27,759 bases of DNA from positions 1 to 27,759 of the IMG/VR virus record IMGVR_UViG_3300030382_002058. The stretch is one strand, 5' to 3'. The DNA is from a virus. Of the stretch, positions 6,590 to 15,582 are shown piece by piece. Positions within the stretch are counted from its first letter, which is position 1. Every line of letters begins with the position of its first letter. The notes beneath the pieces are model-generated. The model was not told the DNA's origin and made no database searches. It was given only the letters and a program-made list of their open reading frames with translations. Made by a program: the position numbers and the translations under genes.

Positions 6590-6954
6590 TCTATAGGGAT
6601 TGTTTTAGATGCCCATTTGATATTGTGCTTGTCACACCATTCAGAATAGGTCGTTTTACTTCCTTTAAATAACTTATTTGTATGTCTTTGAAACACCATA
6701 CGAATATCTAGTGTAGGGTGTTGATGTATAACTAGCAGCATTTTCTTCCTATCGGCTGCTGAAAACCGACCCTTTAACTCCAAAATGATTCCGTTTGGTA
6801 ATATAACATCGGGAGTATATTTACGTTGTTCTGAAACCTCGTAGTATAAATTCTTAGTCTCGTATTCAAAGTCAACCCCAAGGTTATCCAATTCACCACA
6901 AACCTCTCTTTCATAACCACTTCTAAATCTATTAATCTTCTTCTTCTTTACCAT
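6553..6954 (-). CDS. T7-type endonuclease I (Holliday junction resolvase)
   Basis: The 133-aa protein is a clear relative of phage T7 gene 3 endonuclease I, which cuts branched DNA and four-way junctions as a dimer before packaging. The catalytic set is intact: E15 in FRSGYERE, D49 in RKYTPDVILPNG, and E59 and K61 in IILELKG. Also conserved are the DRKKMLLVIHQHPTLDIRMVF stretch (residues about 68-88, quoted in part), TKLYKGS-like NKLFKGSKT, the segment EWCDKHNIKWASK, and a final IPIEWIKE. Length is close to that of T7 (149 aa). It overlaps the HNH gene upstream by 23 bp. Confidence 0.93.
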   Translation of the reverse strand: MVKKKKINRFRSGYEREVCGELDNLGVDFEYETKNLYYEVSEQRKYTPDVILPNGIILELKGRFSAADRKKMLLVIHQHPTLDIRMVFQRHTNKLFKGSKTTYSEWCDKHNIKWASKTIPIEWIKEKTKHPKK

Positions 6955-7249
6955 ATATACCTTTATTTTCTTCGTAAGTTTTCCTGTTGTGACACGAGTG
7001 GCAAAGTGATTGTAGGTTATTCATATCGTACATACCACCACCTTGTTTAATAGGTTTAATGTGGTCTACTACATCTGCTGCAACAGTTCTACCTTCTTTT
7101 TCGCACTCTACGCATAATGGGCTTCCGTTTATCCAAAAAGCCCTTAGTTGTCTCCACTTCTTTTTTCTATACACCGAGGTGTCACCACCCCAAGATTTGT
7201 TCTTATCAACAGGCTTAACCCTACCTCTACCTTTTGGTAAACTAGGCAT
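6932..7249 (-). CDS. HNH endonuclease
   Basis: The 105-aa protein has a full HNH module: zinc ligands C46-x2-C49 (PLCVECE), catalytic D62-H63 (VVDHIKPIKQGG), the NNLQSL turn at about 77-82, and the second zinc pair C83-x2-C86 followed by H87-N88 (LCHSCHNRKT). The N-terminus is basic and rich in G, R and K. In HK97-type phages a free-standing HNH nuclease often works with the terminase in packaging; here it sits beside endonuclease I at the far end of the late operon, so it could instead be a mobile nuclease or take part in DNA processing. Confidence 0.88.
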   Translation of the reverse strand: MPSLPKGRGRVKPVDKNKSWGGDTSVYRKKKWRQLRAFWINGSPLCVECEKEGRTVAADVVDHIKPIKQGGGMYDMNNLQSLCHSCHNRKTYEENKGIYGKEEED

Positions 7250-7253
7250 ACAC

Positions 7254-7661
7254 CTATGATATTGTTAATTCAAATCCTTCTCCATCGGTGGCAAATAAGA
7301 GTTCAGATGTAGCCCTTCGTGATGCTGTAATATCCAACAAAGAGTCTTGGTTGATTTTTCTAAAGCTAGTACCAAGCAAAATACACCCTTCGGTGTCGGA
7401 ATTAAAGTTTCCTGAGTGAATAAGTATGAATTTTCTATTGGGAACATCCTCTAATATAAAGTGTTGTGTATATTTATCCGAGTATCGTGGGGTAACCTTG
7501 TAAGTACCCTTTGGAATACAGGAAACATTAGTTTCATTATCTTTCCAAGCTAATTCTAACGTTACGCAATCAAAGATTAGGTTAACCCCTTCGTATAAAG
7601 AGAAATACCCTAAAGTCTGATGGTCGTCACCTTGAACCCTGTTTAAAAATGCCCTATACAT
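7254..7661 (-). CDS. DUF5675 family protein
   Basis: The 135-aa protein matches the DUF5675 layout: LELAWKDNETNVSCIPKGTY (about residues 35-54), then YKVTPRYSDKY, then FILEDVPNRKFILIHSGNF, and DTEGCILLGTSF. Conserved H81, N84, D88 and C92 lie in a pattern recalling a peptidase active site, and genes of this family often occupy the lysis region of phages. It may be the endolysin or an accessory lysis enzyme. No other cell-wall hydrolase was seen in the window. The family assignment is firmer than the role. Confidence 0.75.
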   Translation of the reverse strand: MYRAFLNRVQGDDHQTLGYFSLYEGVNLIFDCVTLELAWKDNETNVSCIPKGTYKVTPRYSDKYTQHFILEDVPNRKFILIHSGNFNSDTEGCILLGTSFRKINQDSLLDITASRRATSELLFATDGEGFELTIS

Positions 7662-7958
7662 TCAGTTCTTCTTGTTAAAGATTTTTGTGAGTTTCGATTT
7701 GTCACACTTATTGCATTTCTCGTCACCCAAAAAGCACAAAGGTAAAACAGCTATTAAAGCTAAACAGAGAATTTGCCAAGACAAACCATCTGCCTCTATT
7801 TGGGCTACTGCTGCCACAGCTAATACACCCGATACAGTTCGCTTTGATGACCACTTACCCTTGTTGTCTTTAAACATCTCAGGAACTAACGCTAATATGC
7901 CTTTTAAGGCTATCTTAGTGAATACACCCGACATTTTATTTTGTTTCTTTTTTGCCAT
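7662..7958 (-). CDS. putative holin or membrane lysis protein (98 aa)
   Basis: ATG 7958 (MAKKKQNKMSGVF) is preferred over an upstream in-frame TTG. The basic N-terminus is followed by a hydrophobic stretch (TVSGVLAVAAVAQIEA), a short gap, and a second hydrophobic helix (WQILCLALIAVLPLCFLG), then a basic tail with C-x2-C (EKCNKCDKSK). Two membrane helices beside a DUF5675 gene suggest a holin, but no holin family is recognised. It overlaps the preceding small membrane gene by 23 bp. Confidence 0.6.
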   Translation of the reverse strand: MAKKKQNKMSGVFTKIALKGILALVPEMFKDNKGKWSSKRTVSGVLAVAAVAQIEADGLSWQILCLALIAVLPLCFLGDEKCNKCDKSKLTKIFNKKN

Positions 7959-8115
7959 TGTCCTTAATGAAGAAACCAATTAAATCATCTATATAACCAA
8001 ATACCTTATTGTCTTTAATAGAAGGTGTTAGCTTTACGATAATCTTGACTACAGCTAAAATCGCAATAAGCAATTCAGCACCGTTAGCCATTAAAAAGTC
8101 TATAACTTGACCCAT
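7936..8115 (-). CDS. small single-span membrane protein (59 aa), holin-like
   Basis: MGQVIDFLMANGAELLIAIL starts at ATG 8115. One hydrophobic helix (about residues 12-29, ending KIIVKL) precedes a C-terminal charged segment that ends DNGKKETK. The ORF overlaps the start of the next membrane protein by 23 bp, an arrangement common for holin pairs. No family is recognised. Confidence 0.6.
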   Translation of the reverse strand: MGQVIDFLMANGAELLIAILAVVKIIVKLTPSIKDNKVFGYIDDLIGFFIKDNGKKETK

Positions 8116-8154
8116 AATATAAATTTTAGTTGTTAATAATGTAGTAAAGGTAAT

Positions 8155-8199
8155 GAAAAAATAGGGGAAAAGGTAGCTAAAACCTACTTTTTCACCCCT
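8155..8199 (-). terminator. hairpin terminator after the 59-aa membrane gene at 8184
   Basis: On the minus strand AGGGGTGAAAAAGTAG pairs imperfectly with CTACCTTTTCCCCT over a 7-nt loop and is followed by ATTTTTTC. The stem starts within the last codons of the gene. It would limit read-through from the tail genes into the lysis genes. Confidence 0.7.
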
Positions 8200-8363
8200 T
8201 TACTATTTTTTATGTTCTTTATCTCTCTGTACCATTTGTAAATACCAAATGATACGGCTAGTATTAGTGATGCCATTTGTAGCCATCCTTCGACAGCTGA
8301 CATACTTATTGAGATTGCAGCTACTTGTGCTATAGCTACTTCTGTTGCGTTCTTATCCATCAT
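8184..8363 (-). CDS. small single-span membrane protein (59 aa)
   Basis: MMDKNATEVAIAQVAAISIS begins 9 bp after the stop of the 1450-aa tail gene; either of two adjacent ATGs may start it. A hydrophobic helix at about residues 28-44 (MASLILAVSFGIYKWY) is followed by a basic tail (KNIKNSKGVKK). The topology resembles small class III holins or tail-associated membrane peptides. No named family is recognised. Confidence 0.6.
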   Translation of the reverse strand: MMDKNATEVAIAQVAAISISMSAVEGWLQMASLILAVSFGIYKWYREIKNIKNSKGVKK

Positions 8364-8372
8364 TATATTATA

Positions 8373-11300
8373 CTATTCTTCTTCTAAAGTTATTTTTGCA
8401 CCCATAAGTAAATCAGATGAATATTGGGGGTTAAAAGAAACCGACCAATATCTACCTGCCACCGCCTCTAAAGGGGTTGGTGTTCCTACGTTGTTCGTTA
8501 TTTCCTCTTCCGAATTTACATCATAAGTTCCGTGAGGTAAATAACTAGTTGTGTCCCAATCAAATTGAGTTATACTATAAGTCCTAGTAGTACCTAACGT
8601 AGTGGATGATTGCACCTCTATATGGGTGGCTATATAACCAAGAGGTACTACAAACCCTGCTGTAAGATAATCTGATGTAGAAAAACTCTTTGCGGTAGCC
8701 CCTGCTATATATATGTATGGTTTTGCGTAGGCATCGCTATTAGATTGAAAATCAAAAGGGGTTAAGTATATTGCATCGGCTGTAATAGTACCGATGTTAG
8801 ACCCCCTAAAATAACTACCTGCTGTAATCCAATCTGAGGTTGTAACATAATCACCACTAAACGTAGTTGAGTGTAGCGTTTGGTTACCTGTAGTGTATGT
8901 TAGATGTTCTGACGCACCAAAAGAACCATCATCATTAAATTGAACTTCTGTATCTGCACCATCAGGTGTACCACCACCACCACCTGCAGTTACAGCATCA
9001 TCTACATACTTTGTAGTTGCTACTTTAGTGCTATCATCTAATGCTGATTGTGTGGTCGCAGTTACAGACGAGTCTATAGTACCCTCTAAAGCACCTATAA
9101 AAGCTGTTGCTGTTACTTTCCCCGTACCATCGTTATAAGTGAAATCACTATCACCTGCAAAAACACCATTATCATTATACTGAACTTGTGTATTTGCTCC
9201 ACCTGCACTTGCACCAATTAAAGAGCCTGATGTTACCATTAAAGGTGTATCAATATTAAAGGGGTGTGTAGGTGTGAAAGATGTAATAGTTAGCGATTCA
9301 TCTCCCTCATCGTGGTCACCATCTAGAGTTACTGTAAACCAACTAGCTGACAAATCAGATGATTGCATTTGAATCACCGTACCACTAACTAAATCATAAG
9401 GTAACGCTGTACAAGATATAGATACTATAGCACCTGCTGATGGTGAAATTGCTACTGTGGTTACTACTAATTGGTTGTTAGTATTCTGAGTTATAGCACC
9501 TGTTATTGCTGGTGATACTGACGATGTTATAGTGCCTGATTGGTCTGTTGCTACGCTTGAAACTACAGTCGGGGGTGTAAGGGCTATCTTTCTTCCTTTA
9601 AAAGACCATTCACCTTTATTTGGGTTAAAGGTTAAAGATAGAAAAGCGTAATCTTCATATACACCAACATCATCGGTATCTGTAAAATACCGTTTAAATC
9701 CCATTTCAGGTCTTACTCTATACGTTGTAGTTAGATAATTTGTTGGGAATAATATTTTAGCCTGTAGAACTTCTGCTGATAAATAATTATTATTTAATAT
9801 ATCATCTGTAATGAACTTATGTACTGTACCACTTGTGCCTGTAAAATCCTTTTGCCAACTGTTTGATTGAGTAGTGCTATCTACTGCTGTACCTATGTTA
9901 ATAGACTTGATTGGCATAACAGGGTCACCACTTGTACTGTCACCCCACATAATATCATTTATTTCTAATGCTTGTGGGTTATTTTGATTGCCATCAATAA
10001 ACGCACCAACATAACTTTGGGTTGTAGTATTAAGGTAGGGTTCACCGTTTGAAAATACTTTTAAACTTATCTCATTACAAGTAATGGAAGTGTGATAACC
10101 TTCCCAATTCTCTGTTTGATAGACATCTCCTGCTCCTGCCCCAATCTGTGTTTCTAATCCCCAAAAAGCGTTTACTCCACCACTTATACCACTACACGAA
10201 CCACTAACGCAAGGTTTCCAAGGGCTTATCCCATCACAATACAAGTACAACCCTTCAAAGTCGTGGTCGTTTGCTAGTGTTGTTGTAAAAGTAACCTCTA
10301 TAGTGTCCTGAACATTTGCCCCTGCACCTGCTGCATTACTTATAAATATAGAATCTGATTTAATTATAACTGCAGAATCAACTTCCTCTGCCCCAACCTC
10401 TACCCAATCACCTTCTATTGATGTTGGGTTTGATGGGCTTAAAGCAATAGCATTACCCGAATCGTCTTGTGGCTGCCAAAATTTATCAGTTTCACCATCA
10501 ACAGCTTCTGCTTTTAACCATATAGGTAAGTATAACTTTGCATTCATATCATTATACGGATCGGGTGTGTCTTTTGTAATACCGTATTGTGCTAATGATA
10601 AGAGGTTAAATTTAATTGTAAATTCAAAGCTAATATTATCACCATCTTCCCATCCACCTAATAAGTCTTGCCCTATATGTACAACCCCCGGACCGCCAAA
10701 ACCGCCACCTACAGACCCCCAATCAGGGAAAACATTACTTGAAGGTAATACGTTTCCAAAATCTGTTGCAGCGTTAAAAGGTATCTTTACGTTAGTTATT
10801 TTTTTTCCAAAAGTTTTAGTTCTACTAAAGAACCCCATCTTAGCAGCAATAGAATCATTATGTATAGAAAACAATGAAGTTTCACCGAAAACATAGTTCT
10901 CAGTAATTGTAAATCCACCACCTGAACCCGTTGGTGCAGGAAAAGAACCTGACGAACTACCTAATGTGGTGTAAAGGAAAGTTTTGACGCTTCCTTCTTC
11001 AAGGGTGTTGAATTGTACAAAACACAATCTTCCATCAGACAGTAAGAACCTACATTGGAATAACCTACAAATAGCATTCAATACATCGTAGTATGATGAA
11101 AACTGTACCTTGTTATCGTTATTTAGGGTGGTAAATTGGTCAACAAAAAGCCAAGCCTCATTACAAGGGTCTATAAATTCACTTGTCATACTATTTTCAA
11201 ACCAATTTACTCTTGTAAGTATGGCTTGGTCGTATTCAGAATCAAAAACACCTTGTACATCTAGTTTTGTAACTATCTGACTTAAAATACCTAATATTGA

Positions 11301-12725
11301 CTTTTTGCCAAAGAAGTTATTACCATCATCATCCTTGTAGTCTTTTTTCTTTAAATCTAACAAACCATCTACAGCAGCTATATTTAAGTCATAAGGAAAG
11401 GGTAAGTCTTGTATAGACATAACTCTTTTATTAATATAACCAAACCACATCAATTCATATTGTGCAGTTTTATCGGGCATATAAGCACTATACCTATCAG
11501 CCCTGTAAATCCTAACACCAAATCTTTCAGGCTCACTACTAGTAATATCAGAAGCTAAACTTGCTATTGATTCATTATCCACGTTCATAGTGAAGTTTAC
11601 GGTGGATGGCTTGATTAAATCGTAAGTCGTTTCACCCCCTGTATAAGATAGTTTGAACCCATCGTTTCCCCTTAGTGTAAAATCAACAACAGGAGTTAAA
11701 ACCTCTCTAACTCTAATATCTTTATAGGTGGTTGTACCACCACTTACAGCATTATTGTTTGCTCTAAAATACACACTTATTACCTCTGTTGATGTGGCTT
11801 CTATAGATATTCTGTTTTCACCCTCTAAATTGCTCTGATTAGCATAAACAGTAGTGCTTGTAACCCCTTGAACATATATACTTCCTGCATCATTACTCAC
11901 ACTAAGTTCTAATTCATAAGTTTTAGTGTCTGTTGCGTTGAAGTCAAACCTAACACCTTCATCGGATGAGTTTGTTGTTAGAGATAAGTAAGAATATTGA
12001 TTCTTCAATTCGTCTTGGGTAACTACTTCTATTGTAGCATTAGTAGGTGTTCCATAGGTTATAAACGGTCCAAATGGCTTTTCTGTTACTCTAATTGCTC
12101 TTACTTTAAGTGTACCACTTTTCCCATCATCTGATACTGTACCATCAAGAAAGTCTATATTGGTAGCTGATGTATCAGGCTCAGATGGGTTTTGAGAAGA
12201 AGTCCAATAAGGAACGTGCGACATATCATCAAAGCCTACTGCTGCCTCTAAAGCTGTTAAATTAGAGTAAACTTCATCTAATTCATCTTTAGATGGTAAA
12301 AACCAATCTGAATAACCGTTATCAGTCCATTGTGTTGATGTTGCTGCTGTAGGTGTTGAGGCGCACCCTGCTAAAATAGCTGTTGTATTAGCTTGACCTG
12401 TACCTATTGCTGTACCATCGGCACTTACATCTGTACCACTACAACCCCACTCAAACGATGTCGTGGATGGAACTAAGATTAGTGTATCTCTCAAAGCACA
12501 AATGTAAACCTTATTATTTACATCATCAATATGAAAGATTACACCACCCTCGTGTAAATCACCTACAGCAAGGGGACTAATAGCCTCAGTACCATCAGCC
12601 ACACCATTAAAATTAGGGTTGGCGAACAAATCGCTACCATAAGTTTCTGTTTCGGTATCGTGTATTTCTACTTTATAGTAGGTGTCTTGTAATGTACTAA
12701 ACTCTGAACGAAATCTTAAACCCAT
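8373..12725 (-). CDS. tail hub/fibre protein with inserted lectin-like and jelly-roll domains
   Basis: The 1450-aa protein is the largest in the window and follows the tape measure gene, the place of the distal tail/host-contact protein. Residues 1-28 (MGLRFRSEFSTLQDTYYKVE...) and those from about 344 (VVDFTLRGNDGFKLSYTGG) look like one domain split by an insertion. The insert holds an Lcl/DUF1566 C-type-lectin-like domain at about 52-213 (GGVIFHID, GYSDWFLPSKDEL, YWTSSQNP, LKVRAIRV), flanked by a jelly-roll-like start (GSDLFANPNFNG) and a beta-rich segment at 214-343. The C-terminal third is fibre-like, with the repeated pattern NTQVQYNDNGVFAG and DTEVQFNDDGSFGA. It probably binds the host surface. 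Confidence 0.75.
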   Translation of the reverse strand: MGLRFRSEFSTLQDTYYKVEIHDTETETYGSDLFANPNFNGVADGTEAISPLAVGDLHEGGVIFHIDDVNNKVYICALRDTLILVPSTTSFEWGCSGTDVSADGTAIGTGQANTTAILAGCASTPTAATSTQWTDNGYSDWFLPSKDELDEVYSNLTALEAAVGFDDMSHVPYWTSSQNPSEPDTSATNIDFLDGTVSDDGKSGTLKVRAIRVTEKPFGPFITYGTPTNATIEVVTQDELKNQYSYLSLTTNSSDEGVRFDFNATDTKTYELELSVSNDAGSIYVQGVTSTTVYANQSNLEGENRISIEATSTEVISVYFRANNNAVSGGTTTYKDIRVREVLTPVVDFTLRGNDGFKLSYTGGETTYDLIKPSTVNFTMNVDNESIASLASDITSSEPERFGVRIYRADRYSAYMPDKTAQYELMWFGYINKRVMSIQDLPFPYDLNIAAVDGLLDLKKKDYKDDDGNNFFGKKSILGILSQIVTKLDVQGVFDSEYDQAILTRVNWFENSMTSEFIDPCNEAWLFVDQFTTLNNDNKVQFSSYYDVLNAICRLFQCRFLLSDGRLCFVQFNTLEEGSVKTFLYTTLGSSSGSFPAPTGSGGGFTITENYVFGETSLFSIHNDSIAAKMGFFSRTKTFGKKITNVKIPFNAATDFGNVLPSSNVFPDWGSVGGGFGGPGVVHIGQDLLGGWEDGDNISFEFTIKFNLLSLAQYGITKDTPDPYNDMNAKLYLPIWLKAEAVDGETDKFWQPQDDSGNAIALSPSNPTSIEGDWVEVGAEEVDSAVIIKSDSIFISNAAGAGANVQDTIEVTFTTTLANDHDFEGLYLYCDGISPWKPCVSGSCSGISGGVNAFWGLETQIGAGAGDVYQTENWEGYHTSITCNEISLKVFSNGEPYLNTTTQSYVGAFIDGNQNNPQALEINDIMWGDSTSGDPVMPIKSINIGTAVDSTTQSNSWQKDFTGTSGTVHKFITDDILNNNYLSAEVLQAKILFPTNYLTTTYRVRPEMGFKRYFTDTDDVGVYEDYAFLSLTFNPNKGEWSFKGRKIALTPPTVVSSVATDQSGTITSSVSPAITGAITQNTNNQLVVTTVAISPSAGAIVSISCTALPYDLVSGTVIQMQSSDLSASWFTVTLDGDHDEGDESLTITSFTPTHPFNIDTPLMVTSGSLIGASAGGANTQVQYNDNGVFAGDSDFTYNDGTGKVTATAFIGALEGTIDSSVTATTQSALDDSTKVATTKYVDDAVTAGGGGGTPDGADTEVQFNDDGSFGASEHLTYTTGNQTLHSTTFSGDYVTTSDWITAGSYFRGSNIGTITADAIYLTPFDFQSNSDAYAKPYIYIAGATAKSFSTSDYLTAGFVVPLGYIATHIEVQSSTTLGTTRTYSITQFDWDTTSYLPHGTYDVNSEEEITNNVGTPTPLEAVAGRYWSVSFNPQYSSDLLMGAKITLEEE

Positions 12726-12745
12726 TTTCCTTTATTTTTAGCCTG

Positions 12746-15295
12746 TTATAATACAGTATTACCCTTTTGTTTTGCTATCTCGTTACCTTGTACCGTAGCG
12801 ATTTGAATACCCTCTGCGTCCAATGTACCATAAACTTGTACGCTTACGTTTTGACCCCCACCGAATCCACTCAATGCCTCGTTAGGTATAATTGTGCCTC
12901 TTGACTTAGGTACAAACAATTCAGGTCCTCGTTCACCAACCAATGACACACGACCTACAGGTGGCTCACCACCATCTGCAAAGGCAGGTATTGGTTGTGC
13001 TGCTATGGATGCTACCTGAACAGCCCCTAAACCTGCTACAATAGCTGCTAAGATTGGATTTGCTATTACCTTGGTTACTGCTACTGCTGTATTAACCGTA
13101 GCGTTAAATATAGCAGCCCTCTTGTCAGCTTTAGCTTGTTTCTTTTTTAAAGCTGCTGTTTTAATTGCCATATCTTTATCAAGGGCTAGTATATCTTCTG
13201 CCTTTTCTTCCTCAGATTTTAGGGAATCATCAATTAATTTCTTTTCTCTCTTGTACCAATTTTCATTCTCTATCTGTCTGTTAGCCATAAACTGAGATGA
13301 AATATCTCCCATCATTGAGAATGTTTGTCCCCAAGTTTCAGCAAATGTTGCCAATTTCCCACTCCATTTTTGTAAGCCCTCGCTAAAGTTATCCCAAGCA
13401 CTAGGTGTAAGCGTAATTTCGGGTAATTGAGTAGAGGATGGGTCAATTATAACCACTTCCTCAGCAATCCCTGTTAATTCTTCTAAATTCTTTTTTAATA
13501 AATCTACCTCATTCGACGTTAGGTTAAACTCGTTTTCAGCATCCGTAAGTAAACCAATTAGAGTGTTTAACTCTTGGTCTAAGTCACTAGAAACTTCTAC
13601 TTGCTCACCCATAGCGTTAGTCAGCTTAGTTACTTCAATCGACCCTGCTGAACCACTAAACATACCCCCACCTGCTACTAGCTTTAAGCTAGTTTCTAGT
13701 GCATCGTTTACTGTTATTAAATTCTCTGTAGCGGTATATTCATCGTTTAATTTAGCATTATAATCATCTTTTAATCCTAATAATTTTTTAGTAGCAGTTA
13801 TCTCTAACTTATCTAATTTATCTTTAGCTGCTTTTTGATTTTTTAATGCCTCTGTAACTTCTTCCTCCCGAATTTGTAATTGTAGCTTTTTAAAATAAGC
13901 CTTATTAGCCCCATCTAATGCTGTTTTTAAATCTTCATTAGTTGTTTTTTCTGTATCTAAATTAGATAAAAAGTCAGGGTATTGAGTGGCTAAGTCCTCT
14001 AATAACTCTTTTCTTTTCTCACTACCTTTGTTAGCTGCTAATGTTCTTGTAACTAATACATTTAAGGCTTCGTTTTCCTTCTGTAACGGTGATAAAGCAT
14101 TTTTTGATGCCCCTGTTAATGCTACTAGCCCCCCTGTTACAGCTACAAGCCCTAGTGATATTGGATTACATAATGATAATAAAGCACCTAAAGCAAGTAG
14201 AGCAGGACCGATTACACCTGCAATAAAACCAACCGAAATTATCATATCTTTAGTGGAATCATCTAAAGCTGAAAACTCTCGTGCTAAATCAGTAACCCAA
14301 GTAATTAATGGTTCTATAGCGTCAGCAATTAAAGCACCAAACTCTATTTTTAACCCTTCGATGGCAGACTCCATCTTTTTAATCTTCGCCTTGCTAGTTT
14401 TACCCATCAAGTCGGTCATTTCTCCCAAACGACCTGTATTTGTCTTGTATTCCTCTGTTAACTCGGCTACTTTCTTTTTGTTTTTAGCCAATATAAGTAA
14501 TTGGTTAGCCGATGTTACACCTGCTAACTTCATAGCCCTTTGCAGACCTATTTCTCCCTGAGTGGCTAAATCTAATACTCTTGTGAAGTCAGTACCATCT
14601 TTAGCTAACTTCATAAATATCTTACGAAGTCCTGTACCTGCTTTAGAAGCCTTAATACCGTTATCCATCAAGACACCCATCATTGCTGATAGTTCCTCTA
14701 AATCTACTCCTACAGCGTTTGCAGAAGCCCCTGCGTGACCGAATGCAGTTGAGAAGGTGCTAAGTTGTATTGATGAATTTGCTGCTGCTGATGCAAGTGT
14801 ATTCGCTACTCTTGCTGCATCGCCAGATTCTAATTGAAAAGCGTTAATTGAAGTTGATACGGTTTCTGCTGCAAGGTTTAAATCTTCACCTGTAGCAAGA
14901 GCTAAGTCTAATATGGATTGCTCCATATTTTTAATAGCTGTAGGGTCAAAACCTTTTCGACCTAAAACTAATTGTAAATTAGCTACCTGTGATGCTGTAA
15001 ATTGAGTTGTTGCACCTAACCGTTTAGCTTCCTCTGTAAGCATCTTAATCTCGCCCACAGATGCCCCTGTAACGGTTCTAACCCTAGTCATACCATCCTC
15101 AAACTGAGAGAACGTATCAAAAGCTGCTTTACCCATTGCAGCTAGTGGGGCTGTGACACCAAATGACATCATCGAACCTAACCTAGCTGATGATGATGCG
15201 AATTTAGATAGTGATTTATTTGCTTTACCAAGACCTGACTCTAAGCCTTTGATATTGGCAGCAACAATTATCGAAATAGTCTTTAATCCACCCAT
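12746..15295 (-). CDS. tail tape measure protein
   Basis: The 849-aa protein is a tape measure protein of the TP901-1 core type. Residues about 60-330 carry the conserved region (FEDGMTRVRTVTGAS, AKRLGATTQFTASQVANL, LMDNGIKASKAGTGLRKIF). Hydrophobic membrane-like segments follow near 350-400 (IISVGFIAGVIGPALLALGA), then long coiled-coil stretches, and a C-terminal AFADGG...LVGERGPELFVP motif typical of these proteins. It sets tail length; by the usual rule of about 1.5 Å per residue the tail would be near 130 nm. Its ATG overlaps the stop of the G-T chaperone frame by one base. Confidence 0.93.
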   Translation of the reverse strand: MGGLKTISIIVAANIKGLESGLGKANKSLSKFASSSARLGSMMSFGVTAPLAAMGKAAFDTFSQFEDGMTRVRTVTGASVGEIKMLTEEAKRLGATTQFTASQVANLQLVLGRKGFDPTAIKNMEQSILDLALATGEDLNLAAETVSTSINAFQLESGDAARVANTLASAAANSSIQLSTFSTAFGHAGASANAVGVDLEELSAMMGVLMDNGIKASKAGTGLRKIFMKLAKDGTDFTRVLDLATQGEIGLQRAMKLAGVTSANQLLILAKNKKKVAELTEEYKTNTGRLGEMTDLMGKTSKAKIKKMESAIEGLKIEFGALIADAIEPLITWVTDLAREFSALDDSTKDMIISVGFIAGVIGPALLALGALLSLCNPISLGLVAVTGGLVALTGASKNALSPLQKENEALNVLVTRTLAANKGSEKRKELLEDLATQYPDFLSNLDTEKTTNEDLKTALDGANKAYFKKLQLQIREEEVTEALKNQKAAKDKLDKLEITATKKLLGLKDDYNAKLNDEYTATENLITVNDALETSLKLVAGGGMFSGSAGSIEVTKLTNAMGEQVEVSSDLDQELNTLIGLLTDAENEFNLTSNEVDLLKKNLEELTGIAEEVVIIDPSSTQLPEITLTPSAWDNFSEGLQKWSGKLATFAETWGQTFSMMGDISSQFMANRQIENENWYKREKKLIDDSLKSEEEKAEDILALDKDMAIKTAALKKKQAKADKRAAIFNATVNTAVAVTKVIANPILAAIVAGLGAVQVASIAAQPIPAFADGGEPPVGRVSLVGERGPELFVPKSRGTIIPNEALSGFGGGQNVSVQVYGTLDAEGIQIATVQGNEIAKQKGNTVL

Positions 15296-15582
15296 TATTT
15301 ATTTAATTTTTTTAGTATCTCTTGGTGTCTTTTAACAACCTCGGCAATTTCTTCTTTTGAGGCTATTAATTTTTCAGTCTTTTTATCCCAAGGGAAAGGT
15401 AACAACTCTTTGAGTTTTAAAGCCTTTTTAGAGTGTGGTGATAGGCAAGAGTGTATAATCAACCTAGTTTGTTCCCAAGTGTTTTGCGTTTGTCGTTCAC
15501 TATACTCTCTAAATCCAATTAACTTGTTTTGGAAGGAGCGTGGGGTCATATCGTATAAATTATCAAACGATAGCCCCAACAT
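15295..15582 (-). CDS. T-part reading frame of the tail assembly chaperone, probably made by frameshift
   Basis: From ATG 15582 the frame reads MLGLSFDNLYDMTPRSFQNK and is rich in helices, matching the second tail-chaperone ORF placed before tape measure genes. The frame is open further upstream to 15663, and the open part (VVEGEEQEKVEEF and NWDKLEEIGLG) looks like coding sequence joined to this domain. It is therefore best read as the T extension of the G protein, made by -1 frameshifting at 15654-15660; independent initiation at 15582 remains possible. Confidence 0.75.
   Translation of the reverse strand: MLGLSFDNLYDMTPRSFQNKLIGFREYSERQTQNTWEQTRLIIHSCLSPHSKKALKLKELLPFPWDKKTEKLIASKEEIAEVVKRHQEILKKLNK

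Noticed and set aside
10567-10896. Long rightward ORF opposite the hub gene
   Set aside because: It is the antisense of a well-supported coding frame, is proline-rich and low in complexity, and has no leader or neighbour on that strand. The same holds for the rightward ORF at 13986-14561 against the tape measure gene.
12087-12572. Diversity-generating retroelement target
   Set aside because: The C-type-lectin-like domain suggested this, but no reverse transcriptase gene, template repeat or adenine-biased variable repeat was seen in the window.
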